The notes under the pieces were generated by a model that was given only the letters and a program-made list of their open reading frames with translations, searched no databases and was not told the DNA's origin. Position numbers and translations under genes: made by a program. This document shows, piece by piece, positions 9,421 to 19,446 of a stretch of 64,000 nt of DNA. The stretch spans positions 62,001 to 126,000 of the forward strand of contig JAIPBH010000004.1 of the NCBI GenBank assembly GCA_021739635.1, read 5' to 3'. Position 1 is the first letter of the stretch. Every line of letters starts with the position of its first letter. This DNA comes from Flavobacteriaceae bacterium. Lineage in GTDB: Bacteria > Bacteroidota > Bacteroidia > Flavobacteriales > Flavobacteriaceae.

Positions 9421-11277
9421 ATGTCTGAACAAACCAATTATACTGAAGATAATATACGCTCGCTTGACTGGAAAGAACATATTCGTATGCGTCCAGGAAT
9501 GTATATTGGTAAATTGGGCGATGGGTCTTCTCCTGATGATGGTATCTATATTCTTTTAAAAGAAGTACTAGATAACTCTATAGATGAGTATGTTATGGGC
9601 GCTGGAAAAACTATTGATGTCTCTATTCAGGGCACAAAAGTGACTGTTAGAGATTATGGTAGAGGTATTCCTTTAGGAAAGGTGGTTGATGTGGTTTCTA
9701 AAATGAATACTGGTGGAAAGTATGATTCTAAAGCCTTTAAAAAATCTGTTGGATTAAATGGCGTTGGTACTAAAGCAGTGAATGCCTTATCGTCTTTTTT
9801 TAGAGTAGAATCTACACGCGATAATAAATCAGCTTCAGCAGAATTTGAGCAAGGAAATCTTATCAATCAAGATTTGTTGGATGATATTAATAGAAGAAAA
9901 GGAACTAAAGTTTCATTCATTCCAGATGAAGTCATTTTTAAAAATTATAAATACAGAAATGAGTATGTTATTAGAATGCTCAAAAACTATGTGTATTTAA
10001 ACACAGGTTTAACTATTGTTTTTAATGGTGAAAAATATTTTAGTGAAAATGGTTTAAAAGATTTGCTATCTGAAAATATCACAGAGTCTGATATGTTATA
10101 TCCTATTATACATTTAAAAGGTAGCGATATAGAAATAGCCTTAACACATAGCAAAACCCAATATAGTGAAGAATATCATTCGTTTGTAAACGGTCAAAAT
10201 ACCACGCAAGGAGGCACACATTTAGCAGCATACAGAGAAGCTTTAGTAAAAACCATTAGAGAGTTTTATGGAAAAAATTATGAAGCTGCCGATGTTAGAA
10301 AATCAATCGTTTCTGCGGTTTCTATAAAAGTGATGGAACCTGTTTTTGAAAGTCAAACAAAAACAAAATTAGGTTCCACAGACATGGGCGGAGATTTACC
10401 TACAGTTAGAACCTACATTAACGATTTTGTAAAAACTCAATTAGACAACTATTTACATAAAAACCCTGAAGCTGCTGAGAAAATTCAGCGTAAAATCATG
10501 CAAGCAGAGCATGAGCGTAAAGAACTTTCAGGCATTAGAAAACTAGCAAAAGACCGTGCCAAAAAAGCCAGTTTGCACAATAAAAAGTTAAGAGATTGTC
10601 GAGTGCATTTTGGAGACATTAAAAATGAGCGCAATTTAGAATCTACCTTATTTATTACCGAAGGTGATTCCGCTTCAGGAAGTATCACAAAATCACGTGA
10701 TGTCAATACACAAGCAGTTTTTAGTTTAAAAGGAAAACCATTAAATTCGTATGGATTAAGCAAAAAAATTGTCTATGAAAATGAAGAATTTAATTTGCTG
10801 CAAGCAGCATTAAATATTGAAGAATCTATTGAAGATTTGCGTTATAATAATATTGTCATAGCTACCGATGCCGATGTTGATGGTATGCACATTAGATTAT
10901 TACTTATCACTTTCTTTTTACAGTTTTTTCCAGAAATTATAAAAGAAGGACATCTTTATATTTTACAAACACCTCTGTTTAGAGTGCGAAATAAAAAAGA
11001 AACTATTTATTGCTATTCAGATCAAGAACGAAGAGATGCTATTGAAAAATTAAAACCAAAACCAGAAATAACTAGGTTTAAAGGTTTAGGAGAAATTTCT
11101 CCAGATGAATTTAGAAACTTTATAGGGGAAAGTATTCGATTAGATCCTGTCATGTTAGATAAAGATTTATCTATTGAAGAATTATTAGAATTTTATATGG
11201 GCAAAAACACACCAGACAGGCAAGAATTTATTATTAATAACCTTAAAGTTGAGTTAGATATTGTAGAAGAAACTTAA
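9421..11277 (+). CDS. parE: DNA topoisomerase IV subunit B (type IIA ATPase subunit)
   Basis: 618 residues. The N-terminal GHKL ATPase has [10 protein letters not shown] (Asn52), VRDYGRGIP (77-83) and [17 protein letters not shown] (108-124). The TOPRIM domain has EGDSASGS starting at Glu414 and DADVDG at 483-488. It relaxes and decatenates DNA together with the A subunit encoded 142 bases downstream. Length and the lack of the long GyrB insertion favour ParE over GyrB, and pairing with an 882-residue A subunit is the usual Bacteroidota topoisomerase IV arrangement. It is followed by a small ORF at 11289 that lies before parC. Confidence 0.95.
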   Translation: MSEQTNYTEDNIRSLDWKEHIRMRPGMYIGKLGDGSSPDDGIYILLKEVLDNSIDEYVMGAGKTIDVSIQGTKVTVRDYGRGIPLGKVVDVVSKMNTGGKYDSKAFKKSVGLNGVGTKAVNALSSFFRVESTRDNKSASAEFEQGNLINQDLLDDINRRKGTKVSFIPDEVIFKNYKYRNEYVIRMLKNYVYLNTGLTIVFNGEKYFSENGLKDLLSENITESDMLYPIIHLKGSDIEIALTHSKTQYSEEYHSFVNGQNTTQGGTHLAAYREALVKTIREFYGKNYEAADVRKSIVSAVSIKVMEPVFESQTKTKLGSTDMGGDLPTVRTYINDFVKTQLDNYLHKNPEAAEKIQRKIMQAEHERKELSGIRKLAKDRAKKASLHNKKLRDCRVHFGDIKNERNLESTLFITEGDSASGSITKSRDVNTQAVFSLKGKPLNSYGLSKKIVYENEEFNLLQAALNIEESIEDLRYNNIVIATDADVDGMHIRLLLITFFLQFFPEIIKEGHLYILQTPLFRVRNKKETIYCYSDQERRDAIEKLKPKPEITRFKGLGEISPDEFRNFIGESIRLDPVMLDKDLSIEELLEFYMGKNTPDRQEFIINNLKVELDIVEET

Positions 11278-11288
11278 TTAATATTGTC

Positions 11289-11411
11289 ATGTTATATCAA
11301 GAATTTAAAATCAAAAAAGGAGAAGTCACACATCCAGTAACAGATTATCATAAAAGAAGAAAATTAAAAGGAGTAACCCCAAAAAATTCACTTTACAAAA
11401 AGAAAAAATAA
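11289..11411 (+). CDS. Small basic ORF between parE and parC
   Basis: A 40-codon ORF (ATG 11289, TAA 11409-11411) that fills almost all of the gap between parE and parC: 11 bases after parE and 7 bases before parC. The product is very basic: it begins MLYQEFKIKKGEVTHPVTDY and ends SLYKKKK, with 14 Lys or Arg in 40 residues. Position, tight spacing and a non-random composition make it a plausible translated gene of the topoisomerase IV operon, perhaps a nucleic-acid-binding peptide. I do not recognise a family, and it could be a leader with no protein function. Confidence 0.5.
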   Translation: MLYQEFKIKKGEVTHPVTDYHKRRKLKGVTPKNSLYKKKK

Positions 11412-11418
11412 GTAATTA

Positions 11419-14067
11419 ATGATTGAAGAAAACGACGATTCACTAAATACGCAAGGCGATACTAAAGAAACCATTACCAGAATTACTGGAATGTTTCAAG
11501 ATTGGTTTTTAGATTATGCCTCGTATGTTATTCTAGAACGTGCTGTACCTGCTATTGAAGATGGTTTTAAACCAGTTCAAAGGCGTATTATGCACTCTAT
11601 GAAAGATTTAGATGATGGTCGTTATAATAAAGTAGCCAATATTGTTGGGCATACCATGCAATATCATCCACATGGCGATGCCAGTATTGCAGATGCTATG
11701 GTGCAAATTGGCCAGAAAGATTTACTCATTGATACACAAGGTAACTGGGGAAATATATTAACAGGCGATAGTGCTGCGGCCTCGCGTTATATTGAGGCAC
11801 GTTTATCAAAGTTTGCACTCGACGTTGTTTACAATCCAAAAATTACAGAATGGCAAGCCTCTTATGACGGACGTAGAAAAGAACCAGTAAATTTACCGGT
11901 TATGTTTCCGTTGCTATTGGCACAAGGTGGCGAAGGCATTGCTGTAGGTTTATCAACTAAAATATTACCTCACAATTTTATTGAGTTAATAGATGCTTCT
12001 ATAAAACATTTAAAAGGAAAAGGGTTTACTATATTTCCAGATTTTCCAACAGCAGGAATTATTGATGTAAGCGATTATAAAGATGGTTTGCGCGGCGGAA
12101 GAATTCGCATCAGAGCCAAAGTATCACAGTTAGATAAATCTACATTGGTAATTACTGAAATTCCATACGGAACCAATACCACATCACTGATAGATTCTAT
12201 TTTAAAAGCCAATGAAAAAGGCAAAATCAAAATCAAAAAAATAGAAGATAATACCGCTGCCGATGTTGAAATTTTAGTGCATTTGCCTTCAGGAATTTCA
12301 CCCGATAAAACCATTGATGCCTTATACGCATTTACCAGTTGTGAAAGTTCTATTTCTCCCTTAGGATGTGTTATTGAAGATAATAAACCTTTGTTTATTG
12401 GTGTTACAGAAATGTTACGTCGGTCAACAGATAACACCGTTCTACTTCTAAAAAGCGATCTTGAAATTAAATTAGATGAGTTTGAAGAACAATGGCATTT
12501 TGCATCGTTAGAACGCATTTTTATTGAAAACAGAATTTACCATGATATTGAAGAAGAAGAAACATGGGAAGGTGTTATCAATGCCATTGATAAAGGATTG
12601 CAACCACACATCAAACATTTAAAACGTGCCATTACGCAAGAAGATATTGAGCGTTTAACAGAAATACGAATCAAGCGTATTTCAAAATTTGATATTGATA
12701 AAGCCCAACAAAAAATAGAAGCTTTAGAAGACCAAATAGCGCAGGTTAAACATCATCTTGAACATCTTATAGATTATGCTATTGCCTATTTTACGCGATT
12801 AAAAAAGGATTATGGTACTGGTCGTGAACGCAAAACAGAAATTAGAACTTTTGATGATGTTGACGCTACAAAAGTGGTCATTCGTAACACTAAATTGTAC
12901 GTTAATAAAGAAGAAGGGTTTGTTGGAACCTCACTTAAAAAAGACGAATATGTTTGTGATTGCAGTGATATTGATGATATCATAGTTTTTACAAAAGAAG
13001 GTAAAATGATTATCACTAAAGTGGATGCTAAAACCTTTATAGGAAAAGATATTATTCATGTTGAGGTATTTGATAAAAAAGATAATCGCACCATTTATAA
13101 TTTAATTTACAGAGATGGAGCCAAAGGGCCATCGTATATCAAACGTTTTGCAGTTACCAGCATCACCAGAGATAAAGAATACGATTTAACCAATGGAAGT
13201 AAAGGCTCTACCATTTTATATTTTTCGGCAAACCCAAATGGCGAAGCAGAAGTTATTACCGTTCTTTTAAGGCAAGTAGGCAGTATTAAAAAGCTTAAAT
13301 GGGATTTAGATTTTGCTGATATTATTATAAAAGGAAGAAACTCTAAAGGAAATCTGGTTACCAAATACTCCATTAAAAAAATTGAACTCAAAGAAAAAGG
13401 TATTTCTACACTAAAACCAAGAAAAATATGGTTTGATGATTCGGTTCAACGCTTAAATGTAGATGGAAGAGGTGAGTTAATAGGCGAGTTTAGAGGCGAA
13501 GACAGATTACTTATCATTACACAATCTGGTACTATCAAAACCATTTTACCTGAACTCACTACACATTTTGAAGATGATATGATAGTTATTGAAAAATGGC
13601 TTCCAAAAAAGCCTATTTCAGCGGTGTATTATGATGGTGAAAAAGAGCGTTATTTTGTAAAACGATTCTTAATTGAGAATGAAAATAAAGAAGAAATTTT
13701 TATTTCAGAACACCCAAAATCACAATTAGAGATTGTCTCAACGGACTGGATTCCAAGAGCAGAAGTTGTTTTTGCTAAAGAACGTGGTAAAGACCAAAAA
13801 GATACTATAGAAATAAATATTGAAAATTTTATATCAATAAAAGGTATTAAAGCACTTGGAAATCAATTAACTGCTGATAAAGTTAAGCAAATAAATCTGC
13901 TAGAACCTTTACCTTATGAAGCGCCAGAAGAAATTCATGCAGATGATTTAGAAGTGATTGATGAAGAAACCATTGATTCTGAAGATACTGATGAAACTCC
14001 TATTACAAAAGACTTAAATATTGACAATTCAGAAATTGACGATAAAGGTCAAATTACTTTGTTTTAG
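11419..14067 (+). CDS. parC: DNA topoisomerase IV subunit A (DNA cleavage subunit)
   Basis: 882 residues. The winged-helix cleavage domain starts with YASYVILERAVPAIEDGFKP near 33-52. The active-site tyrosine is Tyr124 in AASRYIEARLS, with QYHPHGDAS at 81-89. A coiled-coil tower follows (around 430-480), then a beta-pinwheel C-terminal domain with weak blades. The tail is acidic (DEETIDSEDTDETP), as in many Bacteroidota A subunits. It acts with ParE. Its last 14 bases overlap the convergent hydrolase gene. Confidence 0.95.
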   Translation: MIEENDDSLNTQGDTKETITRITGMFQDWFLDYASYVILERAVPAIEDGFKPVQRRIMHSMKDLDDGRYNKVANIVGHTMQYHPHGDASIADAMVQIGQKDLLIDTQGNWGNILTGDSAAASRYIEARLSKFALDVVYNPKITEWQASYDGRRKEPVNLPVMFPLLLAQGGEGIAVGLSTKILPHNFIELIDASIKHLKGKGFTIFPDFPTAGIIDVSDYKDGLRGGRIRIRAKVSQLDKSTLVITEIPYGTNTTSLIDSILKANEKGKIKIKKIEDNTAADVEILVHLPSGISPDKTIDALYAFTSCESSISPLGCVIEDNKPLFIGVTEMLRRSTDNTVLLLKSDLEIKLDEFEEQWHFASLERIFIENRIYHDIEEEETWEGVINAIDKGLQPHIKHLKRAITQEDIERLTEIRIKRISKFDIDKAQQKIEALEDQIAQVKHHLEHLIDYAIAYFTRLKKDYGTGRERKTEIRTFDDVDATKVVIRNTKLYVNKEEGFVGTSLKKDEYVCDCSDIDDIIVFTKEGKMIITKVDAKTFIGKDIIHVEVFDKKDNRTIYNLIYRDGAKGPSYIKRFAVTSITRDKEYDLTNGSKGSTILYFSANPNGEAEVITVLLRQVGSIKKLKWDLDFADIIIKGRNSKGNLVTKYSIKKIELKEKGISTLKPRKIWFDDSVQRLNVDGRGELIGEFRGEDRLLIITQSGTIKTILPELTTHFEDDMIVIEKWLPKKPISAVYYDGEKERYFVKRFLIENENKEEIFISEHPKSQLEIVSTDWIPRAEVVFAKERGKDQKDTIEINIENFISIKGIKALGNQLTADKVKQINLLEPLPYEAPEEIHADDLEVIDEETIDSEDTDETPITKDLNIDNSEIDDKGQITLF

Positions 14068-15349
14068 TTTTTGAAGACATCCATTTATCCAAAGTTTCAA
14101 TGTAGTTGGAATGTAACTTAGACCAATAAGGGAAATCACTTTCTCCAACATTATTCATAGCATGTGAAGCGCCTTTAAGAAAATGCACTTCAAAATTAGT
14201 ATTATTTGCTTTTTTAAGGGCTTCAGCTATTATTTCAGAACTTTCTATAGGAATAATGTCATCTTTTGTGCCTTGTACTATTAGTATAGGTTGTTTCACT
14301 TTTTCAAAATATGGAATAGGCGAGTACAATAATTTTTTATCAATTTTTACTTCATCTAAATTAGGAATCCAAATATTTTTAAACCAAACTTTATCTTGTT
14401 TGCTTTTAATAAGTTTCTCTAAATCTGTTTTTGAAAATGTGCCTGCAATAAACTTAAAAACATCTCCTTGTAAATTAACAGCTTCATCTATATCATTACC
14501 AATGTCATTAGAATTTGAATTTTTCCAGTAATTTAAATCGCTTTCTAGTAAAGTAACACCAGGACAACTTACTACAATGCCAAAATTAATTTCAGGTAAT
14601 TTATTTAAGATAAAAGGAACTTTTGATGCTCCTTGGCTACTTCCTTTAATGCCAATTTTTGAAATAGGAATATGTGTTTTATTTGAAAAATAATTGATAG
14701 CATAAACATCATCAAATGACAATTCTTCAATAGTTGATGAAGTCCAATCCCCTTCAGAATTTCCTGTACCACGTTTGTCATAATGAAATGTTGTATAGCC
14801 TTTTTGTGCAAAAAGAATAGCTTCTGCTCTTGATGAGCTTCTATCTGCATTTCCAGAAGAAGTTACTATAACTAGAGCATTTCCATTACTATTTTGTGGA
14901 TACCAAATTGTGCCATTTATACTTAAGTTATTTGATTTGAAAACAATGTCTTCACTTTTAAGAGTTTGTTCATTTTTTAATTCCTTCTCTAAAGAATAAT
15001 TAACAGTAACTGTATCAACAGTTAAAGAACCTTGTAGTTTTTTATTGTTATCAACCCATTTGTTTTTAAAGGTATAAGTGAAATAATCACTTTGTAGCTT
15101 GAAATTTATTGAATCTCCAACAACATTGATTTGTTGCAATGGAATTCTATTGGCATTTTGTTCTAAACTTGTAAAGAATACTTGATAATTTGAAGAATCT
15201 CTTTCAACTTCAATGATAATATTATCAGTAAAATTTCCGTAAGAAAATATTCCAGTATAATTTCCTTCTTTAATAGTGTTTATTTTTTTTGGATTGTTTT
15301 GGCAAGACACTATTAAAATTAATAATATAACACAGTTTAATGTTTTCAT
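14054..15349 (-). CDS. Alpha/beta-hydrolase lipoprotein
   Basis: 431 residues. The N-terminus MKTLNCVILLILIVSCQNN has a lipobox with Cys16, so it is a likely periplasmic or surface lipoprotein. Residues about 20-130 form an unassigned beta-rich domain. The C-terminal part is an alpha/beta hydrolase: oxyanion region ALVIVTSSGNADRS, FHYDKRGTGNSEG, nucleophile elbow GIKGSSQGAS near residue 237, acid in QGTKDDIIPIES and His in GASHAM. It probably acts on an ester or peptide; the substrate is unknown. The start overlaps the terC stop as ATGA, so the two are translationally coupled. The 3' end overlaps parC by 14 bases in convergent orientation. Confidence 0.87.
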   Translation of the reverse strand: MKTLNCVILLILIVSCQNNPKKINTIKEGNYTGIFSYGNFTDNIIIEVERDSSNYQVFFTSLEQNANRIPLQQINVVGDSINFKLQSDYFTYTFKNKWVDNNKKLQGSLTVDTVTVNYSLEKELKNEQTLKSEDIVFKSNNLSINGTIWYPQNSNGNALVIVTSSGNADRSSSRAEAILFAQKGYTTFHYDKRGTGNSEGDWTSSTIEELSFDDVYAINYFSNKTHIPISKIGIKGSSQGASKVPFILNKLPEINFGIVVSCPGVTLLESDLNYWKNSNSNDIGNDIDEAVNLQGDVFKFIAGTFSKTDLEKLIKSKQDKVWFKNIWIPNLDEVKIDKKLLYSPIPYFEKVKQPILIVQGTKDDIIPIESSEIIAEALKKANNTNFEVHFLKGASHAMNNVGESDFPYWSKLHSNYIETLDKWMSSKTKTK

Positions 15350-16134
15350 GGGTTTTTCTTATTAACTCTAAAACTAAGAAATTCTACGAATAAAGAGAAT
15401 GCAATGGCAAAATATAAATAGCCTTTAGGAATAGCACCAACTTCATTTCCAAATAGTTTGGTATGTGATAAATGCGCAGCCTCTGTAATAAGCATAAATC
15501 CAATAAGTATTAAAAAAGATAAACCCAATAACTGCATACTTGGATGTGTATCAATAAACTTACGTATAGGATTTGCAAACCCTATCATAATGCCTATTGA
15601 AATTACAACGGCTATTATCATTAACAGCAAATTGTAATTATGATTTTCATGTAAACCATTGGTCATACCAACTGCCGTTAAAATGGAATCTATAGAGAAA
15701 ATAAAATCAATAATTAAAATTTGAACAATGGCTTGTGATAATGATTTTATCTTTTTTCCTTTTAATTCTTTTTCATCATGCTTTGGTGATTCCACTTTTT
15801 CATGAATTTCTGAAGTGCTTTTGTAAATTAAAAATAAACCACCACCAAATAAAATAATGGCTTGCCAACTTATGGCTATGTGTAACCAAGAGGTCTCAAA
15901 CGTGTAAAAAGGCTCTTTTAAACTTACTAAAAACGATACAAAAAACAACAAAATAATACGCTGAACCATAGCAAGTAATAGCCCAATGTTGGTGACTTTG
16001 TTTCGTTGATGTTCTGGTAACTTATTTGCAGCAATAGAGATAAAAACAATATTGTCTATACCTAAAATAATCTCTAAAAAAGTGAGAGTAATCAGCGCCA
16101 TAATGGCATCGCTGGTAAATAAAAATTCTAACAT
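15346..16134 (-). CDS. TerC-family integral membrane protein
   Basis: 262 residues with about seven transmembrane helices. The two conserved acidic membrane motifs are EIILGIDNIVFIS near residues 21-33 and IIDFIFSIDSILTAVGM near 140. TerC proteins help metal (especially Mn2+) loading of exported proteins or metal efflux. A charged loop (HEKVESPKHDEKELKGKKIKS) links the two halves. It lies upstream of, and overlaps, the lipoprotein hydrolase gene (ATGA). Confidence 0.9.
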   Translation of the reverse strand: MLEFLFTSDAIMALITLTFLEIILGIDNIVFISIAANKLPEHQRNKVTNIGLLLAMVQRIILLFFVSFLVSLKEPFYTFETSWLHIAISWQAIILFGGGLFLIYKSTSEIHEKVESPKHDEKELKGKKIKSLSQAIVQILIIDFIFSIDSILTAVGMTNGLHENHNYNLLLMIIAVVISIGIMIGFANPIRKFIDTHPSMQLLGLSFLILIGFMLITEAAHLSHTKLFGNEVGAIPKGYLYFAIAFSLFVEFLSFRVNKKNP

Positions 16135-16207
16135 GGAAATCTTAACAATTTAAGTTTTAAAATTAAATAAAATTGCTACACTAAAATAATTTGAGCAGAG
16201 GTATTTA

Positions 16208-17116
16208 TTACGAAATAAGCTTTTTATTTATTTCTAATATTATTTGGGTTACTGGGGTTTCATAATCAAACCATTGTATGTTTTCATCTTTTCTAAACCA
16301 AGTTAACTGTCGTTTTGCAAAACGACGCGTATTTTTTTTAATTTCAGAAATCGCAAAATCTAACGTCCAAGTGCCATCAAAATAATTGAATAATTCTTTA
16401 TAACCAACGGTGTTTAATGCATTTAATGATTTATAAGAATATAAGTTTTTAGCTTCTTCCAAAAGGCCCTCATTCATCATCAAATCAACGCGTTGGTTAA
16501 TTCGGTTATAAATAATCTCTCTATCAGCCATTAAACCAATAGTAATGGTTTTAAACGGACGTTTTATTTTGTCTTTATTTAAAAACGAAGAATAAGGTTT
16601 GCCAGTTCCAATGCAAATTTCTAAAGCTCTAATAACTCGATGTGGGTTATCAATGGCTATTGAATTGTAACTTTGAATATCCAATGTTTTAAGTTGTTCT
16701 TGTAAAAACGAAAGACCTTTGGTTGATAAATCGGTATTTAATTGGTCCCTAATGCTATTGTCAACATCAGGAAAATCATTTAAACCTTTGGTGACTGCAT
16801 CTACATAAAGTCCAGAGCCACCAATCATAATAACTACATTGTTGGTTTTAAAGAGCTCATCTAATTTTAGTATGGCTTCTTTTTCAAAAGCACCAACATT
16901 ATAATCGTCTTGTATGGATTTATGATGAATAAAATGATGTGTGGCACTATGTAATTCTTCTTGTGATGGCGCAGCAGTTCCAATAGACATTTCTTTAAAA
17001 AATTGTCGGGAATCTGCTGAAAGTATTTCTGTATTAAAATGATTAGCCAGTTTAATACTCAAAGCAGTTTTGCCAATAGCTGTTGGACCTACAATTGAAA
17101 TAAGAAACTTACTCAT
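16208..17116 (-). CDS. miaA: tRNA dimethylallyltransferase
   Basis: 302 residues. It transfers a dimethylallyl group to A37 of tRNAs that read UNN codons. The P-loop GPTAIGKTALS spans 10-20; DSRQFFKEMSIGTAAPS, GGSGLYVDAVTKGLNDFPD and the C-terminal KKNTRRFAKRQLTWFRK are all typical of MiaA. The start overlaps the 3' end of the upstream ion-channel gene by 8 bases, so the two are co-transcribed. Confidence 0.96.
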   Translation of the reverse strand: MSKFLISIVGPTAIGKTALSIKLANHFNTEILSADSRQFFKEMSIGTAAPSQEELHSATHHFIHHKSIQDDYNVGAFEKEAILKLDELFKTNNVVIMIGGSGLYVDAVTKGLNDFPDVDNSIRDQLNTDLSTKGLSFLQEQLKTLDIQSYNSIAIDNPHRVIRALEICIGTGKPYSSFLNKDKIKRPFKTITIGLMADREIIYNRINQRVDLMMNEGLLEEAKNLYSYKSLNALNTVGYKELFNYFDGTWTLDFAISEIKKNTRRFAKRQLTWFRKDENIQWFDYETPVTQIILEINKKLIS

Positions 17117-17960
17117 GGTTTAATTTGTGGCCGCAATTATAACAAAACTCAGCATTGTCTTTATGGTTTTCAGCTGAGCAGTTTGGGCACGACTGTGTGT
17201 TAAAATTTATATGATCTTTTATAGTATTGTCTTTGTTTTTACTTTGATTAGTATATTCAGCAGAAACAATACCTGTAGGAACAGCTATGATTCCATAACC
17301 CAAAATCATAACTAAAGACGCAATAAATTGCCCTAAAGGAGTTTGTGGAGCAATATCACCAAACCCAACCGTTGTAAGCGTAACAATACACCAATACACA
17401 CTTTTTGGAATATTTGTAAATCCGTTTTCTTCACCTTCAATCATGTACATAATAGTTCCTAAAATGATTGCAACAATAACAACGGCAAATAAAAACACAG
17501 ATATTTTAGCTCTACTTGCTTTTAAGGCAGAAACTAAATTATTTGATGCGCCTAAATATCTGCCTAATTTTAAAATTCTAAATACTCTTAAAAGGCGTAA
17601 GGCTCTTAAAGCTACTAAAGCATGTGTACCAGTAAATAAAATTGAAAGATATTTTGGGATGGTTGATAGCAAATCTATAAATCCATAGAAACTTGTAATA
17701 TAATGTAAAGGTTTTTTTACGGTTATAATTCTAGCAATATATTCAATACTAAACAGAATGGTTATAATCCATTCACTTATATTTAAAATATCATGATAGG
17801 TAGAATCGATACTTTTTACACTTTCAAGCATCACTAAAACAATGCTAGCTATAATAGTAATAAGTAAAACAATATCAAATAGCTTTCCAGCAGGAGTATC
17901 TGCTTCATAAATAATTTCATGAAGTTTAGTTTTCCAGTTTCTTTTATAAGTAATGCTCAT
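17109..17960 (-). CDS. Voltage-gated-type potassium channel with C-terminal zinc ribbon
   Basis: 283 residues. Six membrane segments: the S4-like helix ALRALRLLRVFRILKLGRYL (about 117-136) carries the repeated Arg/Lys of a voltage sensor, and the pore filter is TLTTVGFGD (194-202), the K+ channel signature. After S6 a short linker leads to a zinc ribbon, Cys258-x2-Cys261 and Cys273-x2-Cys276. This is the ion_trans single-chain layout, acting as a tetramer in the inner membrane. The zinc ribbon is a less common cytoplasmic appendage. Its end overlaps miaA by 8 bases. Confidence 0.93.
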   Translation of the reverse strand: MSITYKRNWKTKLHEIIYEADTPAGKLFDIVLLITIIASIVLVMLESVKSIDSTYHDILNISEWIITILFSIEYIARIITVKKPLHYITSFYGFIDLLSTIPKYLSILFTGTHALVALRALRLLRVFRILKLGRYLGASNNLVSALKASRAKISVFLFAVVIVAIILGTIMYMIEGEENGFTNIPKSVYWCIVTLTTVGFGDIAPQTPLGQFIASLVMILGYGIIAVPTGIVSAEYTNQSKNKDNTIKDHINFNTQSCPNCSAENHKDNAEFCYNCGHKLNHE

Positions 17961-17994
17961 GAATTAAAGGTAAGAAAAGATTTAAAAACAAAGC

Positions 17995-19362
17995 TTAGTC
18001 ATTAATTTGAATAACTTTCAATCGTTTATTCCTTCTCAAATAACTTTGAATAATATGCTGTGTGTCTTTGTTATTTTCCATAGGAGTAATAAAAGACTTT
18101 AAAACTTCTATATTATTTATTTGATAGTTTAAGTTAAAAAAGCCTATTCCTTTAAACACACCGTTTTCAATATAGATAGCACTGCGTTCATCAATATCAC
18201 GACCTCTATCAATAATCACCATATTTTTATTTTTGTAGCTATTTTTATTTATAAATTCCTCGGCACGTTTATTATAATCTTCAGCAAGCTCTTTTCCAAT
18301 ACAAGCACCATGGCATTCTTTGATATCGTATTTAAAACAACTGCTTTTTGTTTTGTAAATACCTGTTAGTTTTTGACATAAATTATAATCTTCTATAGCT
18401 TTTAAAATAAAACTTTTGGCACTATCTCTATTGCTAAAGGTTGTAATGGGTTTTTTTCTGCCATCAACGGTATCAATTTTTAAATTGATATAATCATTTT
18501 CATCAACAAAACTATATAAGGCATGCGTAAAAACGGTTCTTCTTAAAGCACGATTAAAAATGGGTTTATTGCGTTTTATTTCTTCGCTTTCTTTTAGTAA
18601 GGCTACCAATTCACTTCCTGTAGTTTCATAGGTCACAGCTGTTGCCTGAAGTTGAATTTTTTTTGATTTGCGATTGGTATTTGTAAAATGCTGATTGATG
18701 CGTTTCTTAATATTATTACTTTTACCTATATAAATAATGTCTCCGTCTGCTTTATGAATATAATACACACCAGTTACTGAAGGTAGTTTTTCAATAATAT
18801 CAATATGTCTGGGTTCTAATTGTAGTTTCGGACTTAAGCGAACAGATTCTTGAATAATTTTTTTTGTAGAATCTTTATCAAGCAACATTTTAAATAACTT
18901 AACCGTAGCTATGGCGTCACCATTGGCACGATGTCTGTCAGTTACCGGAATACCAAGTGAGCGCACTAATTTTCCTAAACTATAGGACGCTTGATCTGGA
19001 ATTAATGCTTTTGCCAATTCAACAGTACAAAGCGTTTCACGATTAAAATCAAACCCTAAACGTCTAAATTCTGTGACTAAAATACGGTAATCAAATTGCG
19101 CATTGTGAGCTACTACAATGCAATCATCAGTAATTTCTACAATGCGTTTGGCAACTTCATAAAACTTAGGGGCATTTCGTAACATGCTACTGTTAATGCC
19201 AGTAAGATTTACTACAAAAGGTTGAATTTCTCGTTCTGGATTAATAAGACTTATAAATTGATCAATAACTTGATGACCATCATATTTGTAGATTGCAATT
19301 TCTGTAATGCCTTCTTCATTATACTTGCCTCCAGTGGTTTCTATGTCTAATATTGCGTACAA
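17995..19362 (-). CDS. DEDDh exonuclease fused to GIY-YIG nuclease
   Basis: 455 residues. The N-terminal DnaQ-like 3'-5' exonuclease has Asp6 and Glu8 in LDIETTGG, Asp91 in HNAQFDYRIL, and His144 and Asp149 in DRHRANGDA. A GIY-YIG domain begins near 197 (TGVYYI ... IIYIGKSNNIKKRINQHF). The C-terminal part resembles UvrC (CHGACIGKELAEDYNKR, lacking the full UvrC C-half). This exo-plus-UvrC-N layout is known in Bacteroidota and Actinobacteria and resembles a Cho-like repair nuclease. It probably acts on damaged or branched DNA; the actual substrate is an inference. Confidence 0.92.
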   Translation of the reverse strand: MYAILDIETTGGKYNEEGITEIAIYKYDGHQVIDQFISLINPEREIQPFVVNLTGINSSMLRNAPKFYEVAKRIVEITDDCIVVAHNAQFDYRILVTEFRRLGFDFNRETLCTVELAKALIPDQASYSLGKLVRSLGIPVTDRHRANGDAIATVKLFKMLLDKDSTKKIIQESVRLSPKLQLEPRHIDIIEKLPSVTGVYYIHKADGDIIYIGKSNNIKKRINQHFTNTNRKSKKIQLQATAVTYETTGSELVALLKESEEIKRNKPIFNRALRRTVFTHALYSFVDENDYINLKIDTVDGRKKPITTFSNRDSAKSFILKAIEDYNLCQKLTGIYKTKSSCFKYDIKECHGACIGKELAEDYNKRAEEFINKNSYKNKNMVIIDRGRDIDERSAIYIENGVFKGIGFFNLNYQINNIEVLKSFITPMENNKDTQHIIQSYLRRNKRLKVIQIND

Positions 19363-19446
19363 AAAATGTTGATGCGTTTATTTGTTATTCCGAGATTTAT
19401 TTAAGCCGTAGCAATCTATTTAATTTATTTCAAACTCTCTTAGAAT

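Noticed and set aside
14605-14850. Alternative minus-strand frame within the lipoprotein hydrolase
   Set aside because: Out-of-frame shadow of the hydrolase; no start signal or motif.
19376-19440. Further copy of the GTCATT REP-like family
   Set aside because: Only scattered half-site matches (GTTATTCCGAG, GTAGCAATCT); too weak to list as a feature.
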